Position numbers and translations under genes: made by a program
Shown here: piece by piece, positions 26,595 through 37,890 of the stretch
Numbering within the stretch: position 1 is the stretch's first letter
Layout: each line of letters begins with the position of its first letter
Assembly: GCF_004402485.1 (NCBI RefSeq)
Contig: NZ_SOFG01000017.1
Location: 1 to 64,000, forward strand
Direction: 5' to 3'
Origin: Cryobacterium algoricola
GTDB taxonomy: Bacteria; Actinomycetota; Actinomycetes; Actinomycetales; Microbacteriaceae
DNA: 64,000 nucleotides
The notes under the pieces: generated by a model
What the model saw: the letters and a program-made list of their open reading frames with translations, nothing else
The model's database searches: none
Told to the model about the DNA's origin: nothing

Positions 26595-27452
26595 TCAGCG
26601 GCGCGCTCGGCGGAGTCCGAGGAACGTAGCCGACCCGAGGCCGAGCAGCACGAGCACGGCGATGCCGCCGAGCCAGAGCGGGGTCTGGTCCGCCGGTCGG
26701 TTGGTCGCGACGAGTCCGGCCTCACCGGCGGGGATGCCGTTGGGGTCGGAGTTCATGCCCGAGACGGTCTGCACGGCGACGGCGAGGTTCTTGTCCGCGA
26801 GGCTGCCCCAGGCGTAGACGATCGTGTCGACTCCCTCGGCCACCTTCACATCGGCCGGGCCGATCACGGGTGCCGTGGTGCCGGTGGCCGCGACGACGGC
26901 CGAGATCGTTCCCGCGGGAATCACGAGAACCGATTCCTTCGGGTTGGACAGGTTCGAGATCGCGACCGCGCCGTTCGCCAGGACGTCGACGGCGGGCGCT
27001 GCGGCCACGTGACGGACGACGAGGCGGCCGGAACCTGCCGCGATCGTGGACGTGTCGTTCGTGAACAGGGTGGCCGTGGGTTTCGCGTCCGCCCCGAGGT
27101 GCGCGACGGCGGTGTAGTTCATGCCCGCCTCGAGCTTCAGGTCGACCGGGCCGATCGCGGGCTTGCTCGCGTCAGCGGCATCGGAGGCCGTGATCGCGAC
27201 GGTGTACGTGCCTGCGGCGAGGGCAACGGGTCCGGCCATATCACCCGGCTTGAAGTTGTCGATCGTCAGCTTGTTGTTGACGTAGACGTCGACGGTGAGG
27301 CCGGGGACGCCGTGGAACACCGACAGTTGCGCGTCTCCGGTGGCGGCGTTCGCGGGGGCCAGACCACCGAAGACGACGAACGCCCCGATCGACGCGGCCG
27401 TGAGTGAAGCGGCGAGGGAAGCCGTGAATCGTGTGCTGTGTGTCGCGTGCAT
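26595..27452 (-). CDS. Exported DUF4397 protein with C-terminal membrane anchor
   Basis: A 285-residue surface protein. A signal peptide ends near GLAPANA-A (about residue 36). Two DUF4397 repeats follow (LSVFHGVPGLTVDVYVNN and LVVRHVAAAPAVDVLANG). The C-terminus has a transmembrane helix and RRARR tail, which is sortase-substrate architecture, but no clear LPxTG is present; the nearest sequence before the helix is NRPADQTPLW. It lies 28 bp upstream of the sortase gene. DUF4397 function is not established; small-ligand or adhesion roles are possible. AGGAGG precedes the start. Confidence 0.83.
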   Translation of the reverse strand: MHATHSTRFTASLAASLTAASIGAFVVFGGLAPANAATGDAQLSVFHGVPGLTVDVYVNNKLTIDNFKPGDMAGPVALAAGTYTVAITASDAADASKPAIGPVDLKLEAGMNYTAVAHLGADAKPTATLFTNDTSTIAAGSGRLVVRHVAAAPAVDVLANGAVAISNLSNPKESVLVIPAGTISAVVAATGTTAPVIGPADVKVAEGVDTIVYAWGSLADKNLAVAVQTVSGMNSDPNGIPAGEAGLVATNRPADQTPLWLGGIAVLVLLGLGSATFLGLRRARR

Positions 27453-27548
27453 CGTGTCCTCCTGCGTTGGGTTCTGCGTTGGGTTGAACTGCTCCTTCCC
27501 CGTACTTCCCGTTCATGGGCCATTTCGGATGCAGTGGCAAGAACGGAA

Positions 27549-27563
27549 ATCCTCCAGGAGGAT
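27549..27563. promoter_or_regulatory. Palindrome upstream of the anchored DUF4397 gene
   Basis: ATCCTCC-A-GGAGGAT is a perfect 15-bp palindrome about 97 bp before the start codon. It may be an operator or part of the promoter region. No factor can be assigned. Confidence 0.35.
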
Positions 27564-27588
27564 GATCGACGGCTGTGGACGGACGAAG

Positions 27589-27623
27589 ACCGGCCCGCGC
27601 AGTGGGTGTCTGCGCGGGCCGGT
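27589..27623. terminator. Strong hairpin after the second DUF4397 gene
   Basis: accggcccgcgcag and its perfect complement form a 14-bp GC-rich stem with a 7-nt loop, 65 nt past the stop codon of the minus-strand DUF4397 gene. It separates that gene from the anchored paralogue. Confidence 0.7.
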
Positions 27624-27687
27624 CGGCTCGAGTCGGTAGCTGACGTGTCAGTGTCGACGATCAGTTCCGACGGTCAGTTGTGACGGG

Positions 27688-28407
27688 TCAGTGCCGGTGA
27701 CCCTTCTCGAGCGCGACCGTCTGCACGGCGAGCGCCAGGGTTCCGTCGGCGAGGCTGCCGTAGGCATACACAATCGTGTTCGTGCGCTTCGCGATCGAGA
27801 CATCTGCCGGCCCGAGCAGCGGGTCGGTGGTGCCCGTCGCCGCGACGGCCGCGGAGATCGTGCCGGTCGGGAGGGTGAGTTCGACCTCGTCGGGGTTGGT
27901 GAGGTCGGTGATGGCGGCGGCACCGTTGGCGAGGATGTCGACGGACGGCGCAGCGGCAACGTGACGCACCGTGAGCCGGCCATTGCCCTTGCCGACCGAG
28001 TCGGGGTTGTTGGTGAACAAGGTTGCCGTCGGCATCCCTGACTCGGTGAGGTGGGCGACGGCGGTGTAGTTGTCGCCGCTCTCGAGGGCGAGGTCGACCG
28101 GGCCGATCACGGGGTTGCTCGCGTCCGCGGCGTCGGCGGCCGTGATCGCGACAGAGTAGGTGCCCGGGTCGAGGGACAGCGTGTCCGAGAAGGAGCCCGG
28201 CGTGAAATCGTCGAGCGTGAGGGCTCCGTCGACATACACGTCGACGGTGACCCCGGGGATGCCGTGGAACACGGTCAGTTCGGCGGGCCCGTTGTCCCCG
28301 GAACCGTGACCGTGGCCGTGGCCGCCGTCTCCGGCGTATGCCGGCCCGAATCCTGCGAGAGCGACGAGTACACCGGCTGCGGCGCCTACGGCGAGAATCT
28401 TGCGCAT
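27688..28407 (-). CDS. Secreted DUF4397 protein
   Basis: A 239-residue paralogue of the neighbouring anchored protein. The signal peptide cleaves near GPAYA-G, followed by a His/Gly-rich stretch GGHGHGHGSG that could bind metal. Two DUF4397 repeats follow (LTVFHGIPGVTVDVYVDG, LTVRHVAAAPSVDILANG). It ends in LEKGHRH with no membrane helix, so it is probably released or peptidoglycan-bound. A good AGGAGG site precedes the ATG. The pair looks like a duplication in which one copy kept a wall/membrane anchor. SigK control is likely but inferred. Confidence 0.83.
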   Translation of the reverse strand: MRKILAVGAAAGVLVALAGFGPAYAGDGGHGHGHGSGDNGPAELTVFHGIPGVTVDVYVDGALTLDDFTPGSFSDTLSLDPGTYSVAITAADAADASNPVIGPVDLALESGDNYTAVAHLTESGMPTATLFTNNPDSVGKGNGRLTVRHVAAAPSVDILANGAAAITDLTNPDEVELTLPTGTISAAVAATGTTDPLLGPADVSIAKRTNTIVYAYGSLADGTLALAVQTVALEKGHRH

Positions 28408-28493
28408 GGTTACCTCCTGCTTATCGTGGTGGCGGGAGGCAGCATTACCTCCCATCCCCACTTCGGGAGTTACCCCTCATCCGGATGCACCCA

Positions 28494-28587
28494 GGCATAA
28501 CTCCTGCAGATTTCCGCGTGGCCGGTGCGGCGCCCTGGAATTCCGCGGCAGGAATCCCGGCCGGCCGGAATCTGCAGGAGTTATGCC
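28494..28587. repeat. Intergenic inverted-repeat element, member 4
   Basis: Arms of 23 and 22 nt (28494-28516 and 28566-28587), complementary except for one extra T, around a GC-rich core containing GGTGCGGCG. The nicotinamidase stop codon (28581-28583) lies inside the right arm, so the element overlaps a gene end, as member 1 does. Confidence 0.8.
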
Positions 28588-29192
28588 ACTTGGACGGGCG
28601 GGAGGGCCGCGGCCGTGGTCGAGAGGAGCGCTCCGGCGTAGGCGAGGGCGGCGAGGGCCTCGGCACTCGCGTCCGGGTGGACGCCGACCACGAGGTCCGT
28701 GAGCACACGCACCCGCTGGCCGTGCTCGAGCGCGTCGAGGCCCGAGGCTCGCACACAGTGATCGGTCGCGATGCCGACGACGTCGACATCCGTCACTGCG
28801 TGCTCGATCAGCAGCTCGCCCGTACGAGTGCCGGAATCGTCGACGCCGGCGAAGATCGAGTACCCCGGTTCGCCCTGTCCCTTGCGGATGTGAACGGTCC
28901 CGGCCGGCAGCGCGAGGTCCGGGTGGTAGTCGGCGCCTGCGGTATCCGCGACGCAGTGCACCGGCCAGGTGCCGATGTAGTCGGGCTCGGCGCCCGCCGC
29001 CGCGAAGTGGCCGCCGTTGTCGCCCGCCGCGTTGTGCCAGTCGCGCGAGGCGAAGACGAAGTCGTAGTGCAGCGGATGCCCCGCCAGCAGCCTGCTGATG
29101 CCTGCGGCCACGGCCGCCCCGCCATCGACCCCCAGGGCGCCGCCCTCCGTGAAGTCGTTCTGCACGTCGATGATGAACAAGGCCCTGGTCAC
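28581..29192 (-). CDS. pncA: Nicotinamidase / isochorismatase-family hydrolase
   Basis: Converts nicotinamide to nicotinate for NAD salvage. All key residues are visible: catalytic D9, K104 and C146 (GIATDHCVRASG), and metal ligands D51, H53 and H62. The 203-residue length is typical. It starts with GTG at 29192. The gene is probably in one transcription unit with the upstream dacB gene (36-bp gap) but is functionally unrelated. Confidence 0.92.
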   Translation of the reverse strand: MTRALFIIDVQNDFTEGGALGVDGGAAVAAGISRLLAGHPLHYDFVFASRDWHNAAGDNGGHFAAAGAEPDYIGTWPVHCVADTAGADYHPDLALPAGTVHIRKGQGEPGYSIFAGVDDSGTRTGELLIEHAVTDVDVVGIATDHCVRASGLDALEHGQRVRVLTDLVVGVHPDASAEALAALAYAGALLSTTAAALPPVQVA

Positions 29193-29228
29193 GGTGTTCC
29201 GTTCTGAGTCCTGCGCCTGCGCGAGGCG

Positions 29229-30752
29229 CTACGTATTGGAGAGGTTGTTTCCGCAGCGATAGAACGCCGCCGTGATGGTGTCGATCGCCTGCTTCGCATT
29301 ATCGCCCACATCGCCGAGGGCGTAAACGGCGAAGGTGAGCGGGGTTCCGTCCGCGGCGTGGATGATGCCGGCGAGGGTGTACCCGGTGTCGATCCAGCCG
29401 GTTTTGGCAAAAACGGAACCGTCGGCATCCGCGTTCTTACCCGTGAACCGGTCGCTGTACGAGAGGGACCCGGTCTTGCCGCCCGCGACGGGGAGCCCGT
29501 CGAAGATGACCCCGAGGTTGCCCTGGCGGGCGTTGATCTTGATGAAGAGCTGGGTGAGGTACGCCGGCGGAACGGCGTTGTTGTCGCTCAGGCCGGAGCC
29601 GTCCGCGATCAGGATGCCCGTGGTGTCGATGCCGTATGTCTGCAGGCCCGCGACCGTCGACTTCTGCAGCGCCGAGAAGGTGTTGCCCGAGCCGGACTTG
29701 ATGGCGACGAGCCGGGCGAGCATCTCGGCGATCGTGTTGTCCGAGACGATGAGGGCCTGCTTGATCAGGGTCGACACCGGCTGCGACTGCACGGATGCGA
29801 GCTGGGTCGCCCCGGACGGCGCCGTGCCGCGGGTCACTGTGACGCTCCCGCCGAGGAGGTCGGCGAAGGCCTGCCCCGCGCGCCCGATCGGGTCGCTGCT
29901 GCGCGGTGAGGTGCTCTGCTTCGGGTTGTCCCTGTCGCCGTCGACCTGCAGGGCGGTGATCTCGGGCATGTACCCGTCGGTGAGCTCTTTGCGGTTCCAG
30001 CTCGGGTCCCAGGCCGGATCGCCGAACCGCGAGGAGTCGAGCACGAGCGAGGTGATCGGCGTGTTCGCGGTCGCGGGGTCGGCGTGCCACGCCGCGACGG
30101 CCTGCGCGGCGAGGGTGTCGAGGTGGGCGGCACCGGTGTAGGTGGACTCCGTGCCGCTCGGCAGCCGGGAGAGGGTCAGGTCGCCGCCGCCGACGAGCAC
30201 GATCGACCCGGGTTCCGAACCCTTCACGACGAGCGTCGTCGCCTGGAAGTCGGAACCGAGCACGCTCAGGGCTGCGGCGGAGGTGAGCACCTTGAGCACG
30301 CTTGCGGTGCGCGAGGGCGTTCCCCCGCCCCGGTCGAAGAGCACTTCGCCCGTCGTCGCGTTCACGACCTGGGACTGGAAACTGCCCAGGCGGGAGTCGG
30401 TCGAGAGTGCCGCGACGGAGCACGTGCGCAGGTGGCTCGCGGGAACGACCGTTCCGGGAACCGGGCGGACCGGCGTCGGTGTGGGAGTGGGCGTGGGTGT
30501 CGGCGTCGGGGACTCCGTGACCGGAAGGGGCGCGGGCGCGGAGGCGGAGCTGCGCGTGGACGCGCCGGCGACGACGGCGCCACTGCCGAGCAGGGCGAAG
30601 GCGACGGCCGCGGCGGTGATCCAGGCTGCGGTGCGGTGCCGGGCGAGGAACCCGGCGATCCCGGCTGCCCCTGGGCCGCGCGCCCCGGGGAGGTGCGGGG
30701 CGGTCCCCGGGGCGATGGGGCCCTGCGGCGCGGTGTTGTCCTGATCGTTCAC
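29229..30752 (-). CDS. dacB: D-alanyl-D-alanine carboxypeptidase/endopeptidase (PBP4, peptidase S13)
   Basis: A penicillin-binding protein that trims peptidoglycan peptide stems outside the membrane. The three serine-transferase motifs are S151-V-L-K154, S336-D-N338 and K449-T-G451. The N-terminus has a cytoplasmic Pro/Gly tail, one transmembrane helix (44-64) and a (PT)n linker (82-94), so it is a membrane-anchored 507-residue enzyme. It is translationally coupled (ATGA) to two upstream GGDEF-EAL proteins, an unusual pairing that suggests cell-wall remodelling is produced together with c-di-GMP signalling components. Confidence 0.92.
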   Translation of the reverse strand: MNDQDNTAPQGPIAPGTAPHLPGARGPGAAGIAGFLARHRTAAWITAAAVAFALLGSGAVVAGASTRSSASAPAPLPVTESPTPTPTPTPTPTPVRPVPGTVVPASHLRTCSVAALSTDSRLGSFQSQVVNATTGEVLFDRGGGTPSRTASVLKVLTSAAALSVLGSDFQATTLVVKGSEPGSIVLVGGGDLTLSRLPSGTESTYTGAAHLDTLAAQAVAAWHADPATANTPITSLVLDSSRFGDPAWDPSWNRKELTDGYMPEITALQVDGDRDNPKQSTSPRSSDPIGRAGQAFADLLGGSVTVTRGTAPSGATQLASVQSQPVSTLIKQALIVSDNTIAEMLARLVAIKSGSGNTFSALQKSTVAGLQTYGIDTTGILIADGSGLSDNNAVPPAYLTQLFIKINARQGNLGVIFDGLPVAGGKTGSLSYSDRFTGKNADADGSVFAKTGWIDTGYTLAGIIHAADGTPLTFAVYALGDVGDNAKQAIDTITAAFYRCGNNLSNT

Positions 30753-33075
30753 GCCTGTACTGTACCTGCGTCCGCTGTGAGGCGCGCGGCCAGCCAGTCG
30801 TCGAGAACCGCGGCGGGCACCGGTGGCGACACGTGGTAGCCCTGGGCCTGGTCGCAGCCGAACCGGGCGAGCTGCGCGTATGCCTCTGCGTCCTCGACGC
30901 CCTCTGCCACCATCCGCAGGCCCAGGCTGTGGGCGAGGTGGATGCTCGACGACACCACCGCGGCGGCGCGCTTGTCGCCGTTCAGCGGGGCCACGAACGA
31001 GCGGTCGAGCTTGAGTTCATCGATCGGGAGTTCGCGGAGGTAGGCGAGCGAGCTGTACCCGACGCCGAAGTCGTCGACGGCGATGCGGATGCCGCGGGAG
31101 CGCAGCCTGCCGAGGATGTCGCTCGCGCGACCACGATCGTCGAGCAGGAACGCCTCGGTGATCTCGAACATGAGCGCCGTCGCCGGGAGGTCGCGCGCCG
31201 TGAGCATGGCGCCGACCCGCTCGGGCAGGCCGGAGTCGAGCAGCGAACTTGCCGCGAGGTTGACCGCGATCGTCAGTCTCTCGCCGCGCCGATGCCAGAC
31301 GGCCGCCTGGTCGAGCGCGAGTTCGAGGACCCGCACCGTCAGTGTCTGCATCAGGCCGGCATCCTCGATGAGCTCGAGGAATTCGCTCGGGTAGAGCAGG
31401 CCGCGTTTCGGGTGGTTCCACCGCACGAGGGCCTCGACACCGCGCACCTCCCCGCCGGAGAGCTCGACCTTCGGCTGGTAATGCAGCACCAGCTGGTTCG
31501 CGGCGAGCGCCGCGCGCAGTTCTTCGAGGGTGCGCAGCCGGGTGTCGCCGTGGCTGTCGTCGACCGGTTGGTAGACGCGGTGCCCGCCGCGTCGCACCTT
31601 GGCCCGGTACATCGCCATGTCGGCCTTGCGCATCAGGACGCCCAGGCTGTGGCCGTGCTCGGGGCTCAGCGCGATCCCGATGCTCGCACTCGTCTGCAGG
31701 GAGATTCCTTCGAGGGTGTGCGGTGCCGCCAAGGCGGATTGCACCTTGATCGCGACCACTTCGGCTTCCTCCGCACCGGAGTCGCGGAGGAAGATCGCGA
31801 ATTCGTCGCCGCCGAGCCGCACGAGGAGGTCGTCCGCGGCAAGCTGGGCGCTGATCCGCAGGCCCACCTGCACGAGGAGCACGTCACCGACATCGTGCCC
31901 GAGACTGTCATTGACCTCCTTGAACCGGTCCAGGTCCAGCAGGAGCAGGGCGTTGCGGCCGCCGAGGGCCAGCTGGTCGGGCACCTCGGCGTAGAGCGCG
32001 CGCCGGTTCGGAAGCCCGGTGAGGTCGTCGCTGCGGGCCAGCCGCACGAGATCGCCCAGTCGACCGAGTTCCCGGAAGGCGATGACGGTGCGGGCGGATG
32101 CGACGACGAGCGTGGCCGCGGCGAGCCCCACCGTCACCTGGGACTCCCCGTGCCTGCTCGAAACCAGGAGGACGGCAAGACCGGCGAGCGTCGCGAAAAC
32201 GGGGACCGCGAGTACTGCCGTTCCACTCCCCTGCGACCCCGGCCGCTCGGCTGCGCCCCTGCCGCGTTCTGCCCTGCCGTCGTCGTCCGGGGTCGGGGTC
32301 GCGGCGGTGCGCAGCCACGTCGCGACGAGCGCGAGTCCGATCGACCAGCCGGCGTCGAGCCAGTGACCGACCACGTACGTGCCGTCGAGCTTGCCCAGGG
32401 CGAAGAGGATGTCTCCCGCGGCGAACGAGAGCAGCCCGCCGACGAGCAGGATCCAGCTCTGGCCCGCCCTCAGGATCGGCGACGCCGCGATCGCGACGAC
32501 CGCCGCGACGATCACCAGGTCGAGCACGGGACTCGCGATGCCCACGAAGGTGGAGATCGACGGTGGACCGTCGGAGCCGGCCGCGAGAACGGGACCGAGC
32601 ACGGCGGAGACGACCGCGGCGGCGCCGAGGCCGCCGACGACGCAGTCCAGGGCGATTGCGACGGAGAGGCTCCGCAACTGGTCCCGCACGAGGGTGAACA
32701 GGGCGGCGAGCATCAGCGGATAGAAGCCGAGGTAGCAGATCTGGGCGAGGTCGCCCAGCACGGGGACCCAGTCGCCGAGCGGCAGGTCGGCGGCCGCGAA
32801 GAAGCCGTTGCCGATCACGAACACGGTCACGGCCGAGGCGGCGAGCTGGGCCTGCAGCCGGTTCGACCGGGTGTGCGCGACAGCCACCCAGCAGACGACG
32901 AGGGGCGCGGCCGCTGCGAGCACCCCGAGCAGGATGAACGGAGAGGCGACGTAGTCCGTCGGCGCACGGAGCACGAGGCTCGCGACGTGTGCCGCGATGA
33001 TCAGCCAGAGCGCCCAGAGCATCCACCGGTCGATGCCCTGGCGGGGCGGCGTCACAGCGGCCGTCACAGCGGCCG

Positions 33076-33079
<4 letters not shown>
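30749..33079 (-). CDS. Membrane GGDEF-EAL protein (c-di-GMP synthesis/degradation), second of tandem pair
   Basis: A 776-residue protein. About ten hydrophobic segments (20-335) form a membrane sensor domain. GGDEF follows, with an intact active site GGDEF at 423-427, and then EAL with EAL at 549-551, FEITEAF, DDFGVGYSS, K in ELKLDRS and VAEGVED. Both active sites look complete, so it may make or degrade c-di-GMP. The product-inhibition I-site (RxxD before GGDEF) is absent: the position reads AADD. It overlaps dacB and the upstream paralogue by 4 bp each. The signal sensed is unknown. Confidence 0.9.
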
Positions 33080-35382
<2,303 letters not shown>

Positions 35383-35446
35383 TGGATCCGAGCTCTCGAG
35401 TGCCGCACCGTCCGTCCGGGGCCATGCCCGGGTCGCTGATGTCTGT

Positions 35447-35459
35447 GACGAAAGGTTAC
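35447..35459 (-). promoter_or_regulatory. Shared 13-mer GTAACCTTTCGTC, copy 2
   Basis: On the minus strand, about 65 bp before the start of the GGDEF-EAL/dacB operon. Identical to 17296-17308 upstream of the alanine-rich protein gene, same orientation relative to the gene. Confidence 0.35.
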
Positions 35460-35494
35460 CGTGCCGGACGCACTACCGTCGGCTGATCAGCGGC

Positions 35495-36478
35495 CTATTC
35501 GCCCGGATAGCGCAGTCCGATCCGTTCCCGGACGGTGTCGAGGGTCTCCATGATGCTCACCATCTCCGCGACCGGGAGCAGGTCGCTCTCGGTGAGGCCG
35601 GCGCGGATGACCCGTTCGGCTTCGACCGCCTGGAATTGCATCCCACGACCGGTCACGGCCGACACGTACGATTCGAGCACCTCACCGCTGCTGTTCAGCA
35701 CCCGGAAACTCGTCGGCGAGTACCAGACCGCGTCGATCTCGATCCGGCCGAGGGTGCCCAGGATCACAGCCGTGTTCGTCCCTGCCGTGTCGCTCGCGGA
35801 GAGTGTGACGGCGATCTGGCCGCCCGGGTAACGGAAGGTCGTCGCGACCTGGGCATCCGCTCCCGTCGCCTTGAAGGTCGCCGCGGCGAGGATGGTCTCC
35901 GGCGTCCCGAAGAGCTCGGAGGCGAAGGTGATCGGGTACACGCCCAGGTCGAGCAGCGCGCCGCCGCCGAGCTGCATCGAGTTGAGCCGGTGCCCCGGAT
36001 CGTCGGGGAGGTCCTGGGTGTGGTCGGCGATCAGGGTGTGCACGTCGCCGAGGGTTCCCGCGGCGATGATCTCCCGGATTCGCCGCATGTGCGGCAGGAA
36101 CCGGGTCCACATCGCCTCGAGCACGAACAGGCCCTTCTCGGCCGCGAGTTCGGTGATCTCCCTGGCCTCGCGCGCGTTGAGCGTGAGCGGCTTCTCGATC
36201 AGCACGTGCTTGCCGTTGTTCAGGGCGAGCGTCGCGTTGGCGGCGTGAAACGGATGCGGGGTCGACACGTAGACGATGTCGACCTCGGGGTCAGCAGCGA
36301 GGGCCTCATAGCTCCCGTGGGCGGTGGGGATCCCGAATTCCGTCGCGAAGGCATCCGCCCCGGCCTGGGACCGGGACCCGACGGCCTGGACCGTGTGCCC
36401 GTGGAGAATCAGGTCATTCGTGAACGCATGGGCGATCCCGCCCGTTGCCAGGATTCCCCAGCGAATTGTCTCGGTCAT
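35495..36478 (-). CDS. Gfo/Idh/MocA-family NAD(P)-dependent oxidoreductase
   Basis: A 327-residue dehydrogenase. The Rossmann domain starts RWGILATGGIAHAF, with GSRSQAGADAFA, VDIVYVSTPHPFHAAN and the conserved EKPLTLNAREA (the Lys of the EKP motif is catalytic). The C-terminal alpha/beta domain binds a sugar or inositol-like substrate (GGGALLDLGVYPITFASELFG). It resembles the dihydrodiol/xylose dehydrogenase subgroup. The substrate cannot be stated. It stands alone, 23 bp downstream of the sulfur-enzyme pair on the same strand. Confidence 0.88.
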   Translation of the reverse strand: MTETIRWGILATGGIAHAFTNDLILHGHTVQAVGSRSQAGADAFATEFGIPTAHGSYEALAADPEVDIVYVSTPHPFHAANATLALNNGKHVLIEKPLTLNAREAREITELAAEKGLFVLEAMWTRFLPHMRRIREIIAAGTLGDVHTLIADHTQDLPDDPGHRLNSMQLGGGALLDLGVYPITFASELFGTPETILAAATFKATGADAQVATTFRYPGGQIAVTLSASDTAGTNTAVILGTLGRIEIDAVWYSPTSFRVLNSSGEVLESYVSAVTGRGMQFQAVEAERVIRAGLTESDLLPVAEMVSIMETLDTVRERIGLRYPGE

Positions 36479-36501
36479 GCTCAGAGCCTAGTCAGGTGCC
36501 G

Positions 36502-37890
36502 CTACAGCGCGGAGAGGGCGCGATCGAGGTCGGTGATCAGGTCGGTCGGGTCTTCGATGCCGATCGACAGCCGGATCAGTCCCGGCGCGATGCCGAGCCG
36601 GTCGCGGACCTCGGGCGTGAACGAGGAGTGGGTCGTCGTCGCGGGGTGCAGCGCCATCGAGCGGACGTCGCCGATGTTGGTCATCCGGCTGATCACCCGC
36701 AGGCCGTCGAGGAACCGGCGGGCTCCCGCCGAGCCGCCGCGCACTGTGACGGAGAAGACCGAGCCGCTGCGGCCGCCGTAAAGCCGTTCGGCGAGCTCGT
36801 GGTACGGACTGCCGGGCAGGCCGGCGTAGTCGACACTGTCGACGCGCGGATGCCCGTCGAGCCACTCCGCGATGGTGAGCGAATTCGAGAGGTGCCGTTC
36901 CATCCGGAGCGAGAGAGTCTCGATGCCCTGGTGCAGCAGGAAGGAGTTGAACGGGGAGAGCGCGGGACCGATGTCGTTCACGACGGCCTCGCGGGTCATC
37001 CGTGCGTAGGCGGTAGGGCCGTACTGCTCGAGGATCGAGGGCCGGCCCGGGCGCACCGGGTCAGTAAGCAGCGGGTAGGAGCGCGTGGAGGAGGCCCAGT
37101 CGAAGCGGCCGCCGTCGACGATGGTGCCGGACAGGGCGGCGCCGTGACCGCTCAGGAACTTCGTCGAGGAGTGCACGACGATGTCGGCGCCGTGTTCGAG
37201 GGGCCGGATCAGGAAGGGCGATGCGATCGTGTTGTCGACGACGAGGGGGATCCCGTGCCGGCGGGCGACGCGGGCGACCCGGGCGATGTCGACGATGTCG
37301 TTCTTGGGGTTCGGGATGGTCTCGGTGAAGATCGCCTTGGTGTCCGGCGTGATCTGGCGATCCCACTCGTCGTCGTCCGCTTCGTTCCAGACGTAGTCGA
37401 CGCTGACGCCGAAGCGTTTGAAGCTACGGCCGAAGAGGACCCGCGTGCCGCTGTAGATGCTCGCGGTCGAGACGATCCGTTCGCCGGAGCCGGCGAGCGC
37501 GAGCAGCGCCGCGGTGATCGCCGCCTGGCCGGACGAGACGACGATGGCCTCGGTGCCGCCCTCGAGGGAGGCTATCCGCTTCTCGGCGACGGTGCCGGAG
37601 GGGTTGCGCTGCCGGGAGTAGATGAGGCCGTCGCCCTCGCCGGAGAAACGCCCGGCGGCGTCGTCGTAGGAGTCGAACCGGTAGCCGGCCGTCATCGCGA
37701 TCGGCTGGATCCTGGCACCGTTGGAGCGGTCTTCCGTCTCGCCGGCGTGCACCTGGCGGGTGTCGAAGGCGTAGCCGTCCCAGTCGTACTCCGGAGCGGC
37801 GACGGTGTGCCCCGTGGTCGTGTCCCCGGGCGCGGTCTCCTCGAGGGTGGTGTCCTCGAGGGTGGGTTCGGTATCGGCCTGGTGGGTCAC
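36502..37890 (-). CDS. Cys/Met metabolism PLP enzyme, O-acetylhomoserine sulfhydrylase-like
   Basis: A 462-residue gamma-family PLP enzyme. The cofactor lysine is in VVHSSTKFLSGHG, with the YSRQRNPSGTVAEKRIASLEGG region and SSGQAAITAALLALAGSGE typical of O-acetylhomoserine aminocarboxypropyltransferases (MetY), which make homocysteine from O-acetylhomoserine and sulfide. Cystathionine gamma-synthase activity cannot be excluded. The first 40 residues are Thr/Glu-rich and disordered. I start at GTG 37890 because it overlaps the upstream stop as GTGA; the open frame to 38028 is antisense-like. It forms an operon with a PatB-type lyase. Confidence 0.87.
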   Translation of the reverse strand: MTHQADTEPTLEDTTLEETAPGDTTTGHTVAAPEYDWDGYAFDTRQVHAGETEDRSNGARIQPIAMTAGYRFDSYDDAAGRFSGEGDGLIYSRQRNPSGTVAEKRIASLEGGTEAIVVSSGQAAITAALLALAGSGERIVSTASIYSGTRVLFGRSFKRFGVSVDYVWNEADDDEWDRQITPDTKAIFTETIPNPKNDIVDIARVARVARRHGIPLVVDNTIASPFLIRPLEHGADIVVHSSTKFLSGHGAALSGTIVDGGRFDWASSTRSYPLLTDPVRPGRPSILEQYGPTAYARMTREAVVNDIGPALSPFNSFLLHQGIETLSLRMERHLSNSLTIAEWLDGHPRVDSVDYAGLPGSPYHELAERLYGGRSGSVFSVTVRGGSAGARRFLDGLRVISRMTNIGDVRSMALHPATTTHSSFTPEVRDRLGIAPGLIRLSIGIEDPTDLITDLDRALSAL

